The position numbers and the translations under genes were made by a program. Positions 27,316 to 35,925 of a DNA stretch of 64,000 bases are shown here, piece after piece. The stretch is from Curtobacterium sp. ISL-83. GTDB taxonomy: Bacteria; Actinomycetota; Actinomycetes; Actinomycetales; Microbacteriaceae. The DNA lies in NCBI RefSeq assembly GCF_018613895.1, contig NZ_JAGGPH010000003.1, positions 1-64,000 on the forward strand. The letters run 5' to 3'. Within the stretch, counting starts at the first letter, position 1. Every line of letters starts with the position of its first letter. The notes under the pieces are model-generated. The model saw only the letters and a program-made list of their open reading frames with translations, searched no databases and was not told the origin of the DNA.

Positions 27316-28252
27316 CTAGGCGGGTAGCTGCCCGAGCAGCTGGAACGCGTGCTGCGTGAGCTCCGTGCCGAGCTCGCTCGCCATCGCTGTCCCGATGGCG
27401 ATGGCGATGCCGAGCTTGGTCACGATCCCCCGCACCACGGTCGGACGCGCCTGCCCATCGACCTCAACGCGAAGCTCCTCAACACCGGCAGCGAGTTCTT
27501 CACGCGTCTGATCGTTCTCGACGCGATCGAGCCGTGCGGAGATCTCGTCGACGAGCTCGCGCGCCTGGTCCTGCCAACCGATGTTGATCGTCTGATGCAC
27601 GTCGCTGCTGCCCTGCGCCACGTTCGCCGGGGTGTGGAAGTGGTCGGTGTACGTCGACCCTCCGGCCGTCGCATCGTTCGTTGGCTCGTTCACGGACTTC
27701 CCTTGTCCGACGATCCACCGGCCCTTCGCCGTGGGTGAGGGCCGCAGCGGGTCCGGTCGTTGATCCGCTATCGGGCCCTTGATGAAGCGGCCCTCGTAGA
27801 GCCAATTCCCGGTTTGCTCGAGGTCGTCCTGCGTGTACGGCATCCCGAGGTAGTTCGCGCCCGTCGGCAGGAAATCATCTCCTGTCGGCGAGGCGCCGGC
27901 GTCGTGCCGATCGACAACCCACACGAGGTACTCGTCTCGCATCCGCTGCCGGCGAGCACGGACGTTGCGTCGAGCAGGCTCTAACCCCGCCCAGGCGTCC
28001 CGGCCCCGCGCCGTCGGACGCGTGTTCCACCCGCCGCTGTTTCGCCAGTCGACCGACACGTAGCCGACTCCCTCAAGATCCCGGACCCCGCTCACGCAGC
28101 TCAGTCACGGCGGCGCGGTCAGCCTCCGCGCCGAGCAGATCCTGCGGCAGCGCCTGCGGATTCGTGCTTCGCTCAGCGGCAGCCGCGATGAGCCGGCCGA
28201 GCACATCAAGCCGGCGGAGATCCTCGGGGGAGTAGTCAGCCTCGCCAGGACC
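27316..28252 (-). pseudogene. Frameshifted hypothetical gene
   Basis: From 28095 down, a 259-codon frame encodes a hypothetical protein with NSGGWNTRP and GRDAW near its start, a central polar part and a C-terminal helix plus hydrophobic tail. In the next frame upstream, DLRRLDVLGRLIAAAAER and AALTELRER-like text (28250-28088) reads as its natural N-terminus. Removing one base from the four-C run at 28086-28089 joins the frames. A TAG at 28253-28255 bounds the 5' side. So this is one gene broken by a single-base insertion, or a sequencing error. Function unknown. Confidence 0.6.
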
Positions 28253-28389
28253 CTACCTAAGAGCAGCGGCATCGTCCGAGGCTGAACGCTTCGGGCTAAC
28301 GGATGGCCAGGGACGCCCTGATGGCGTCAAAGTTTGCGGCAGGTGCCTCTATGATCGCCTTATCGTTGTGCTACATGTCTGGAGAGGCT

Positions 28390-28803
28390 ATGAACGGTCG
28401 TATATTGTTCGGAGCAATCGTCTTGATGCTCGGCACCGCTGGTTTGACTGGATGCACACAATCACCCAGCCCATGTGCCCCGTCTCCGCTCTCCACATCG
28501 TCAAAAACGGTCGCTCCCGGCGGTACCGTCATCGTCTCAAGCAGCGCCGCCGACTGCGACCTGGGTCTGGGTGACGACAGCACGTACAAGCTCACCCTGA
28601 CCAGTGACAATGACGCAAATAAGCGTACACCCGGTGAAACGGCGCAGGTCCACAAGGACGGATCCTTCTCTAAGGAGATAACGATCCCGGCAAACTTCCC
28701 TTCTGGCGGTGCCAGCATTCTGGTTTCTGGAAGCGCTCTTCAGAATTGCGACGACGGAGGGTCCTGCGCGGCTTACACAACTCGGATTACGATTGAGGGG
28801 TGA
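28390..28803 (+). CDS. Hypothetical lipoprotein
   Basis: A 137-residue predicted lipoprotein: signal peptide MNGRILFGAIVLML with lipobox LTGC (Cys about residue 22), then a small beta-rich domain of about 110 residues with two further Cys pairs. GGAGAGG lies just before the ATG; an upstream in-frame ATG at 28303 would precede the signal peptide with 29 residues and is unlikely. Base composition is clearly lower in GC than the neighbouring purine genes, suggesting acquisition. Function unknown. A hairpin terminator overlaps its stop. Confidence 0.7.
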   Translation: MNGRILFGAIVLMLGTAGLTGCTQSPSPCAPSPLSTSSKTVAPGGTVIVSSSAADCDLGLGDDSTYKLTLTSDNDANKRTPGETAQVHKDGSFSKEITIPANFPSGGASILVSGSALQNCDDGGSCAAYTTRITIEG

Positions 28804-28833
28804 CCCCGGCTCCGCCGAGATCACCCCTCTTTG
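28795..28833. terminator. Rho-independent-like terminator
   Basis: GAGGGGTGA and TCACCCCTC arms (9 bp) with an inner GC-rich loop, followed by TTTGT. It overlaps the stop codon of the lipoprotein gene and also serves the convergent gene ending at 28843. Confidence 0.75.
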
Positions 28834-28842
28834 TCGACCTGT

Positions 28843-29442
28843 CTACTGGTCCGAGCTCGTTGCTTGAACCTCCTTATCGGTGAGAGTCGTGGGCAACTCG
28901 CTCTCCTGAGTGGCGATCTTGTATCGTCCGTCCGGGGCTTGCTCCCATGCGGCGTTCCCGCCGACGATGACGTACTGGCCGGTCGATTCGCCGGGCTCGA
29001 GCTCGAAGGGTTGCAGATAGAGCAGGTAGTCCTTGCCCGCTTGTAGGAGCGAAGCGAGTTCGTCCGATGTGTTGTTGGCGTCCCCGAACTGGCGAACATC
29101 CACCGTGGGTCCGGGCTCGTCGCCCGAGACGACATCAGTGACGCTGACTGTTGTCACGGTGAACGGCACATCGCCGATCGACTCGACGTGACTGCTGCCC
29201 GCTACGCCGTGTAGGACAACGGTTGCCGCCTCGTTTGCTGCCCGGAGGGTGTCCACTTCCTGGCCGTCGGCTACTGTCATGTCCCACGATTGCGACGAGG
29301 CTGACGTGGTGGACGACATGGTCGGCCGTTGCACAGCTGGTGCGGGGGAGTTGGAAGCGCAGCCCGCAAGACTGCCGGCAGCAATGCAGGCGACTGCGGC
29401 TGCGTAGATGAGGACTGGTCCCTTATTCATCGCATTTCTCAC
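28843..29442 (-). CDS. Hypothetical lipoprotein coupled to the metalloprotease
   Basis: A 199-residue predicted lipoprotein: N-terminal hydrophobic segment with lipobox LAGC, Ser/Thr-rich linker, then a ~130-residue domain of unknown type. GTG 29442 overlaps the stop of the metalloprotease gene (GTGA); an internal ATG at 29430 is an alternative with the same signal peptide. The coupling suggests that the two exported products work together, for example as an anchor, inhibitor or partner of the protease. Composition is lower in GC than the genome around it. Confidence 0.72.
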   Translation of the reverse strand: MRNAMNKGPVLIYAAAVACIAAGSLAGCASNSPAPAVQRPTMSSTTSASSQSWDMTVADGQEVDTLRAANEAATVVLHGVAGSSHVESIGDVPFTVTTVSVTDVVSGDEPGPTVDVRQFGDANNTSDELASLLQAGKDYLLYLQPFELEPGESTGQYVIVGGNAAWEQAPDGRYKIATQESELPTTLTDKEVQATSSDQ

Positions 29443-31847
29443 TTCTTGTACTTCTTCTTGATGCCGTTCACGTCACCGATTTTCGGGGAGTAAACCCCGC
29501 ACCGGAAGCGGGTGGTGTCGCCGGGGTTCATGAGAGCGACCTTGGCGCATGGGTAATCGTCTTTGTCGTCGCCAACGTGACGAAGACCGAGGTTATGGCC
29601 GAATTCGTGGGCGGTAGTCGTCGCTTTCTGCTGGGCGGTGTAGTTCTTGAGGTAGTAGGTGTTGAGGTTGAGCGGCAGTATGCGGTTGTAGTAACCGGAA
29701 GGACAGTCGTCGAAAAATGGCGCCATGCCCGACCACTTGACATTTCCGTAGTTTTGTGCCGACACCTGGAACTGCGCGCCACTTGCAGAACTGGTCTGCG
29801 TTATGGAGATACCCAGGCCGAGGCCGTTCCATTGTGAGACAGCCGTGTTGACGGCGGTCTTGTATGCGCCGGTGACGCCGGTGTAGTTGTACCAACGGCG
29901 GTCTCGTAGCCCGCCGTGTCGGCATGCGCCGAGGTTGTAGCTGGACTTCGAGCCGGCGGCCGCGGCGTTCGCGGAGTCGTCAGGTGCGACGTTCGGGTCA
30001 GCGGTGAGGGTCCACGTCGGTGTCGTGATTACGCTGTCCGTCGACGCGCCACCCGAGGGAGCCGTGACGACGGCGTTCCAGCTGTACTGCGTCTTTGCGG
30101 CGAGTACGTCCGCAGGGACGGCCCACTCGCCTGTGGTGTCGCCGGATTCGGCCACGACAGTTCCGTCTGCGGAGCGGATCGTGTAGTCGATGAGTGCGTC
30201 AGAGGGGATTTGATCGGTGGCGGAGGTGATGGAAAGCTCCGGGGTGAGCGACGTCGTCGCTGCATTTTCCGGTGCCGGGTTGATGTTGCTCTTCGTCCAG
30301 TCGCCAAGGCCGAACTCGTATGCGGTCCGCAGGTCGGCACCGTCCGAGCCGGTCGCCACGACGGTGATGGTGTGGCTCCCACCTTCCGGCTGAAGCGTGA
30401 CGGTCTTCGTTGACGACGACGTGTCAGAGCGCGTGACGGCGGTATATACGCCGTCCGCGTACAGATCAACGTTGCTGTTGCTCGAGTCCGCAGGCGCGAC
30501 TTTCACCGTGCAGTTGATCTCATCTTCCGGCAGCGCCGTCACCCAAGCTCCTGCGGCGTACGGCGTCGGGCAGGTGACCGTCGGCAGAAGCGGGTTGCTA
30601 TACCAGCCTTGTACGTCCACCACGTAGTTCGTTGCCTTGGCCGCATTCCGAAGTGAGATCTTCCCGTTCGCACCGAGCGGGACGGTGATGGTGTTGGTCT
30701 GGATTTCGTTGATCTGGAAGTTGATCGCCGTGGTGTTGGGCTTCGTGGTGCCCTCTGCCCAGGCATCGGCGTAGCCGTTACTGCCACCGTGCGCGACGAC
30801 GAGCGTCAATACCACCGCGGAGATCCCGGAGCCCATGGCTGGAACTCCGGCGGTGCCGGCGATCTGGATTGAACGGGTTTCGTTTTCCGCCAGCGCTGTG
30901 TTCCCCGTCGCTCGCGAGTCGTATGCGCGCCCATAGGCAGGCGTGAAGGCGGCGCCGCCCTTACCGGCAGCAGTGAAGTACCCTTGCAGGTCGACGAGCA
31001 GGTTCGTGGTCGTTGAGGCGTTTGCGATCGTGACCTTCCCATCCGCGGACAGGGGCACCTGCGCCTGGATCGACGTGGTCTCCGACGGGGCATAGTGCAG
31101 CGAGTTCGCTGGCTTTGTCGCACCGGCGGCGAACGGGGTGAGGTACCCGTCGGCGGCGGTGGAGTTCACTGCGATCAGGTTCACGACTGCGCCGGAGGCA
31201 CCGGTTGGCACGCCGTTGGTGCCGGCGATTTGCACGTCGATGCTCTTCCCCGGGGCGATCGCCGCCTGCGCAGCACCCGTGCCGGAGCGGGTGTCAACAA
31301 TGCGTCTCGCGACGGGCACGAACCCGCCCGCGGCGATGCCGTCCGTGTTTGCCGTGTAGTAGCCCTGTACGTCGAGGATGAGGCGCGCCGAGGTCTCGGT
31401 CATGACCTGGATCGTGCCGTCCGCCCCGACTGCGACAGTGGCCGTGTTCGAGGTGTACTCGCCCGAGACGCCGTTGTAGATCAACATCGTCGATCGACCA
31501 GAGTTCGCATCGGGACGACCGATCAACGTCCCGTAACCTGTTGACGCGCCGACCGTTGCGTTCAGCGAAACTGCGCCGACCGAACCATCGTCTGGCAGGC
31601 CCGCAAGGCCGGCCACCTTGATCGACCGGTAGGTCCCCGCTTCCATCGGCGTGCTGTACCCGCCTATGCCCTTGGCCGTGTCCAGGATGCGACCGGTCGA
31701 GGGGACGAACACGCCCCCGGTTCCGGTGTCGTTCAATGCTTGTGCTGGTACGGCCGCCAGCAGCGAAGCGATGAGTGCCAACGCCCCAAGGGTGGCAACA
31801 GCAGCGCTGCGCTTCCTCGTGCGCGGAGTGTGCAGCAACGAGCGCAC
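29439..31847 (-). CDS. Secreted zinc metalloprotease with three N-terminal surface repeats
   Basis: An 802-residue exported protein. A signal peptide (to about residue 38, ending PAQA) is followed by three repeats of ~125 residues, each starting near FVP..R..D(T/S)R and ending DVQGYY-like (DVQGYYTA, DLQGYFTA, DVQGWYSN). Next come a polar linker region and a C-terminal protease domain with HEFGHNLGLRH, the HExxHxxGxxH zinc motif of metzincin-like enzymes. GTG 31847 was chosen because AGGGGG lies 4-5 bp upstream; a GTG at 31874 is possible. The repeats look like an actinobacterial surface-adhesion domain. Likely role is degradation of an extracellular protein; substrate unknown. Confidence 0.82.
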   Translation of the reverse strand: MRSLLHTPRTRKRSAAVATLGALALIASLLAAVPAQALNDTGTGGVFVPSTGRILDTAKGIGGYSTPMEAGTYRSIKVAGLAGLPDDGSVGAVSLNATVGASTGYGTLIGRPDANSGRSTMLIYNGVSGEYTSNTATVAVGADGTIQVMTETSARLILDVQGYYTANTDGIAAGGFVPVARRIVDTRSGTGAAQAAIAPGKSIDVQIAGTNGVPTGASGAVVNLIAVNSTAADGYLTPFAAGATKPANSLHYAPSETTSIQAQVPLSADGKVTIANASTTTNLLVDLQGYFTAAGKGGAAFTPAYGRAYDSRATGNTALAENETRSIQIAGTAGVPAMGSGISAVVLTLVVAHGGSNGYADAWAEGTTKPNTTAINFQINEIQTNTITVPLGANGKISLRNAAKATNYVVDVQGWYSNPLLPTVTCPTPYAAGAWVTALPEDEINCTVKVAPADSSNSNVDLYADGVYTAVTRSDTSSSTKTVTLQPEGGSHTITVVATGSDGADLRTAYEFGLGDWTKSNINPAPENAATTSLTPELSITSATDQIPSDALIDYTIRSADGTVVAESGDTTGEWAVPADVLAAKTQYSWNAVVTAPSGGASTDSVITTPTWTLTADPNVAPDDSANAAAAGSKSSYNLGACRHGGLRDRRWYNYTGVTGAYKTAVNTAVSQWNGLGLGISITQTSSASGAQFQVSAQNYGNVKWSGMAPFFDDCPSGYYNRILPLNLNTYYLKNYTAQQKATTTAHEFGHNLGLRHVGDDKDDYPCAKVALMNPGDTTRFRCGVYSPKIGDVNGIKKKYKK

Positions 31848-32089
31848 AGGACCCCCTAGATGAGCGAACAGCACCGATTGCTGTCCGTTTGCGCAGCTTA
31901 GGACTCAGCTGAACCACAGGCGTTACCACCCGTTCGGGGTGCACGGAAGAAAAGCCCAGATCAAAGACGGTAGTGCCGCGCTTATCTGAATCTCTCAGGT
32001 TACTGGTGATGCGTTCAGCAGGGCAATCTGCCACAGCACACGTTCATGGAATGTGTTTCGTGGACGCAGCTTCGGCGGATGCTGGACCC

Positions 32090-32434
32090 ATGAGCAGCAA
32101 ACGACCCGAGGAACGTCCGCTCGAGCGGATGGCACGGTTGATCGTCGCGTACCACCTCGACACCCTCGTCGAGCGCAGCGACGACGGCACCGCACCCGGG
32201 CAGCCCGACGGCCTGATCTACCTCCGGGACGGCCAGTACGCGCCGCTCGAGGTGGTGAGCGACCACGACGTCGCACACCGCCGCCTCAGCGACGTAGACG
32301 GGGCTGACGCTCCGGTGGTCGTGGTCGAACTCATCGGCCGCGACGATCGTTGTGCGGTCGCTGGTGTCGAGGACCCCGCGGGTCTCGCCGTTCTCGACAT
32401 CAGCGCCGCACCAGGGGCAACGGATGCCCCGTAG
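32090..32434 (+). CDS. Hypothetical protein, possibly 3'-truncated
   Basis: A 114-codon frame with an ATG start, plausible in its first ~65 residues (LIVAYHLDTLVERSDDG, PDGLIYLRDG, APLEVVSDHD), a pattern seen in small actinobacterial hypothetical proteins. The second half is compositionally less convincing and overlaps the antisense remnant at 32428-32576. It may be a truncated gene whose end has been replaced. Function unknown. Confidence 0.45.
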   Translation: MSSKRPEERPLERMARLIVAYHLDTLVERSDDGTAPGQPDGLIYLRDGQYAPLEVVSDHDVAHRRLSDVDGADAPVVVVELIGRDDRCAVAGVEDPAGLAVLDISAAPGATDAP

Positions 32435-32576
32435 GTCTCGCCATCGTCGGTAATCTGCACCGTGATGATCGGCGGGCACGCGGTCTCGCGGATGCGCTGG
32501 TCGATCGCGGATCGGATCGCGAGCGCGAGGTCCGGGTGCTGATCGATGAGGCGGAGCGCCTCCCGTCCGCCGTCCG
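32428..32576 (-). pseudogene. Antisense gene remnant next to rpiR
   Basis: On the minus strand the frame reads as coherent protein (REALRLIDQHPDLALAIRSA, then RIRETACPPIITVQITDDG) but has no start and loses sense after TYG; a CPWCGADV zinc-like motif continues in the adjacent frame. It appears to be a decayed gene piece at the right edge of the island. Confidence 0.4.
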
Positions 32577-33410
32577 TCAGAGGTCCGTGAGTTCCCCCAG
32601 GGCGTCGTAGGCGCGGGCGACCGCATCCACCCGCGCTCGTCCGGCCGGTCCGGCGGCCTCGTAGACGTCGTTGGCGATCGCGGCGACGACGGCGAACACC
32701 GCGGCCATCGAGTCGAACGCGGCGGGGGCGTCCACCGGGACGAGGATCGTGGTGGTCGCCGGTGCGGCCAGGACGGCCGCGGTCGGGTCGCCGAGCACGA
32801 CGACGTCAGCTCCGGTCCCGCTGCAGTGCTCGATGAGCCGGCCCACACCGGCCGCGTGCCGCCGCACGGTCACGATGACGACGAGGTCGCGGCGGTCGAG
32901 GTCGGCGACGTCCTCGCCGAGCCGTTGCCCGGGCGCCGGGCCGACCCGCACGTCCCCGCGGACCTGGGCGAGCTGGCCGCGGAGCTGCAGGGCGACGGCG
33001 TGGGCCGCCCGCTCCCCGATGACGAGGACCCGGCGGGCGCGGACGATCCGGCGCGCGAGCCGGGGGCGGTCGGCGCGAGCGAGGGAGGCGAACCCGGCGG
33101 CGAGGTTCCTCGCCTCGACCGCGCGTTGGTCCACGTGCGCGGCGTCCTCCGCGACCCACGGGAGTCCGCTGCCGCGCGCGATCATGAGTTCCTGCCGGGC
33201 CTCCGCCGCGTCCTGGAACCCGAGCGATCGGACGAGGCGGGACACCGTCGCCTTCGAGGTCCCCGATTCCGCGGCGAGACGGCTGGACGTGCCGAGGAGC
33301 AGCAGCTCGGGGTCGTGCCGCACCACGGCCGCGACCCGGCGCTCCGCCGGGGACAGGCGTTCCCAGACGGCGTCGATGCGCCCGCGGACGTCGGTCCGGT
33401 CCGGGGTCAC
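32577..33410 (-). CDS. RpiR/MurR family transcriptional regulator
   Basis: A 277-residue regulator with the RpiR-type N-terminal helix-turn-helix (LSPAERRVAAVV, LAAESGTSKATVSRLVRSLG) and a C-terminal SIS domain (VLVIGERAAHAVALQL, DLVVIVTVRRH), which normally binds a sugar phosphate or similar ligand. GTG start overlaps the previous stop (GTGA) with GGAGG upstream. It is the last gene of the allantoin operon, so it probably controls that operon or the wider purine set; RpiR regulators occur in purine catabolic clusters. Ligand unknown. Confidence 0.87.
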   Translation of the reverse strand: MTPDRTDVRGRIDAVWERLSPAERRVAAVVRHDPELLLLGTSSRLAAESGTSKATVSRLVRSLGFQDAAEARQELMIARGSGLPWVAEDAAHVDQRAVEARNLAAGFASLARADRPRLARRIVRARRVLVIGERAAHAVALQLRGQLAQVRGDVRVGPAPGQRLGEDVADLDRRDLVVIVTVRRHAAGVGRLIEHCSGTGADVVVLGDPTAAVLAAPATTTILVPVDAPAAFDSMAAVFAVVAAIANDVYEAAGPAGRARVDAVARAYDALGELTDL

Positions 33411-34681
33411 GAGGGGCCTCCAGCTGTTGTGCTCACGTGCTCGGCGAGGAGCCCGACCGCGACGGCGAGCGCGTCCAGCCCGAGCGCGATGTCGGCCGCG
33501 GCGACGAACTCGTCGGGGTGGTGGCTGATGCCGTCCGGGTTCCGCAGGAAGAGCATGCCGACGTCGGTCACGAGGCCGAGCGACATGGCGTCGTGGCCGG
33601 CGCGCGAGAACAGCTCGGGCGGTGTGGCTTCGCCGGTGGCCACGATCCCGGCCCGCAGCACGTCCATCAGCACCGGCGCGCAGAACACCGCGGGTGCCCG
33701 GTGGACCTCGGTCGGGGTCACGGTGACGCCCCGCGCCGAGCCGATCGCGTCGAACGCGGCGACGATCTCGTCCCAGACCCGGTCGCGGCCGGCGTCGAAC
33801 TCGCCGCGGAGGTCGACCGAGAACCGGGCGAGGCCGGGCACCACGTTGACGGCCCCCGGTTCGACGGTCAAGGTCCCGACGGTCCCGACGTGCTGCTCGG
33901 CGCGGCAGATCCGTTCGACGGCGAGCGCGGCCTCGGCGGCGGCGAGCAGTGCGTCGTGCCGGCGCTCGTACGGGGTGCCCCCGGCGTGCCGGGCCTCGCC
34001 GACGGCCTCGACGGCGAACCGGCGGGCGCTGGCGATGCTCGTCACGACTCCGAGGGCCGTGCCGGCCTCGTCGAGCGACGGGCCCTGCTCGATGTGCGCC
34101 TCGAGGTACCCGAGCAGGGTCGACGGATCGACGGCTGCCCGGCCCACGGCGTCCGGGTCGAGCCCGAAGTCGGTGAAGGCCCGTCGCAGGGGAACCCCGG
34201 CGCCGTCCTCGAGGTCCCACCACCCGTCGTCCCAGACCCCGGCCACGGCGGACGACCCGAGCAGCGCCTTCCCGAACCGCGTGCCCTCCTCGTCGGAGAA
34301 CGCGAGGACCTCGAGGGCGAACGGCAGCGGGCCGTCGGCGGTGAGCCGGGCGGCGGTGCGGACGGCCATCAGGACCCCGACGGTCCCGTCGTACCGGCCG
34401 GCGTCCACCACGGTGTCGAGGTGCGAGCCGAGGAGCAGGACCGGGGCGTCCGGGGTGGTCCCGTCGATGCGGCCGTGCAGGTTGCCGGCGGCGTCCTGCC
34501 ACGTGCGCATCCCGGCGTCCCGCATCCACCCGGCGACCACGTCGTTCGCGCGGGCGTGCTCGGGGGACAGGTAGACGCGGGTGATCCGGCCGGGCTCCGC
34601 GGTGATCGCCGCGAGTTCGTCGCACCAGCGGACGACGAGCGTGGCGTCCGCCTGCGCCTGGTCGGTGGCGACGGGGGTCAC
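33407..34681 (-). CDS. allC: Allantoate amidohydrolase (M20 family)
   Basis: A 424-residue M20-family amidohydrolase of the allantoate/ureidoglycolate/N-carbamoyl amino acid group. Metal-binding GSHLDTVVDAGRYDG near residue 80 and FSDEEGTRF, with the later EAHIEQGP and FSRAGHDAM regions. In this operon it most likely turns allantoate into ureidoglycine, CO2 and ammonia. GTG start overlaps the aminotransferase stop (GTGA). Cytoplasmic, probably Mn2+-dependent. N-carbamoyl-amino-acid hydrolase is the alternative, less likely from context. Confidence 0.88.
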   Translation of the reverse strand: MTPVATDQAQADATLVVRWCDELAAITAEPGRITRVYLSPEHARANDVVAGWMRDAGMRTWQDAAGNLHGRIDGTTPDAPVLLLGSHLDTVVDAGRYDGTVGVLMAVRTAARLTADGPLPFALEVLAFSDEEGTRFGKALLGSSAVAGVWDDGWWDLEDGAGVPLRRAFTDFGLDPDAVGRAAVDPSTLLGYLEAHIEQGPSLDEAGTALGVVTSIASARRFAVEAVGEARHAGGTPYERRHDALLAAAEAALAVERICRAEQHVGTVGTLTVEPGAVNVVPGLARFSVDLRGEFDAGRDRVWDEIVAAFDAIGSARGVTVTPTEVHRAPAVFCAPVLMDVLRAGIVATGEATPPELFSRAGHDAMSLGLVTDVGMLFLRNPDGISHHPDEFVAAADIALGLDALAVAVGLLAEHVSTTAGGPS

Positions 34682-35925
34682 GGTGTCGCTCCGGCGTAGA
34701 CGTCGAGCGCCGCGTCCACCCCGCCGCCGTGCGGGACCGCGTGCCCGGCTCGGCGCAGCGCGTGCTCGAGGGCGGCGAGCGTCGTGACGACGGTGTCCTT
34801 CCGCGCGTTGTAGCCCATCGTCCCGATCCGCCAGACCCGGCCGTGCAGGGGCCCGAAGGACGTGCCGATCTCGATGCCGTGGTCGTCGAGCATCGAACCG
34901 CGCACGGCGTCCCCCTCGACGTCGTCCGGGATCTCGACGGCGACGACGTTGTGCATCTTGTGCGCCACGTCGCCGAACACGCCCAGGCCGAGTGCCTGTA
35001 CTCCGGTGAGCATCGCCCGGCCGGCGAGTTCGTGCCGGGCGATGGTCTCGTCGCGGCCCTCCTCGAGCAGGATGCGGGCGCACTCGTGGGCGGCGTACAG
35101 CATCGACGCGGCCTCGGTGTGGTGGTTGAGGCGTCGGGGACCCCAGTAGTCGAGGATCATCCCGAGGTCGAGGTAGTTCGACCGGATCGGGTCGTCGCTG
35201 ACGTCGTCGCCGGGTTCGCGGATGCCGGCCTCGACGCTCCGGCGGCCGGCGAGCACGTCGACGGCCCGGGGCGACAGGGAGACCGGGGCGCTGCCGGACG
35301 GCCCGCCGAGGCACTTCTGCAGGCCGGCGCTCACGGCGTCGATGCCCCACGCGTCCACCTCGAGCGGGTTCCCGCCGACGGTCGCGGTCGCGTCGGTGTA
35401 CAGCAGGACGCCGTGCCGTGCGCAGATCGCGCCGAGTTCGTCGAGCGGTTGGTTCATGGTGGTCGACGTGTCGCCCTGCACGACGGCGAGGACCTTGGGC
35501 TTCGTCGCCACGATCGCGCGCTCGACGGCCGACGGGGTGAACACCTGCCCCCACGCGGTCTCGATCGTGTGCACCTCGGCCCCGGCCCGGCTCGCGATCT
35601 CCACGAGCAGGTGCCCGAAGCGGCCGAACACCGGCACCAGGACCCGGTCGCCGGGCGCGAGCAGGGACACGAGGACCGCCTCGATGCCGGCCCGGGAGGT
35701 GCCGTCGACGAGCACGGTCGCGTCGTTCTCGGTGCCGAACACCCCGCGGTACAGCGCCTGCGTGGCGTTCATGGTGTCGGTCATCCACGGGTCGTACTGC
35801 CCGACCAGTGGCGTGGACAGCGCACGCAGGACGCGCGGGTCGGCGGTGATCGGCCCGGGTCCCATCAGGAGGCGGGCGGGCGGGTTGACGGGCTGGGGCA
35901 TCGGGGCCTTCCGGGTGGTGGTCAT
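34678..35925 (-). CDS. pucG: (S)-ureidoglycine-glyoxylate aminotransferase (PucG-like)
   Basis: A 415-residue PLP-dependent class V aminotransferase of the alanine-glyoxylate type. MGPGPITADPRVLRALS is near the N-terminus, and the PLP Lys lies in AGLQKCLGGPSG, the form found in PucG-type enzymes. With allantoate amidohydrolase just downstream, the fit is transamination of ureidoglycine with glyoxylate to give oxalurate and glycine. ATG start overlaps the amidase stop (ATGA). Serine- or alanine-glyoxylate aminotransferase is the sequence-level alternative. Confidence 0.85.
   Translation of the reverse strand: MTTTRKAPMPQPVNPPARLLMGPGPITADPRVLRALSTPLVGQYDPWMTDTMNATQALYRGVFGTENDATVLVDGTSRAGIEAVLVSLLAPGDRVLVPVFGRFGHLLVEIASRAGAEVHTIETAWGQVFTPSAVERAIVATKPKVLAVVQGDTSTTMNQPLDELGAICARHGVLLYTDATATVGGNPLEVDAWGIDAVSAGLQKCLGGPSGSAPVSLSPRAVDVLAGRRSVEAGIREPGDDVSDDPIRSNYLDLGMILDYWGPRRLNHHTEAASMLYAAHECARILLEEGRDETIARHELAGRAMLTGVQALGLGVFGDVAHKMHNVVAVEIPDDVEGDAVRGSMLDDHGIEIGTSFGPLHGRVWRIGTMGYNARKDTVVTTLAALEHALRRAGHAVPHGGGVDAALDVYAGATP

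Noticed and set aside
26931..27359. A complete 142-codon gene
   Set aside because: After about codon 94 the text becomes Arg-rich nonsense while a different frame reads as a coherent tail ending at 27300, so this is a fragment junction rather than an intact gene.
32015..32848. A minus-strand gene of 278 codons with a CPWCG motif
   Set aside because: Its upstream part is antisense-frame text over rpiR and its lower part overlaps a better plus-strand frame. Only a short stretch looks like decayed coding sequence.
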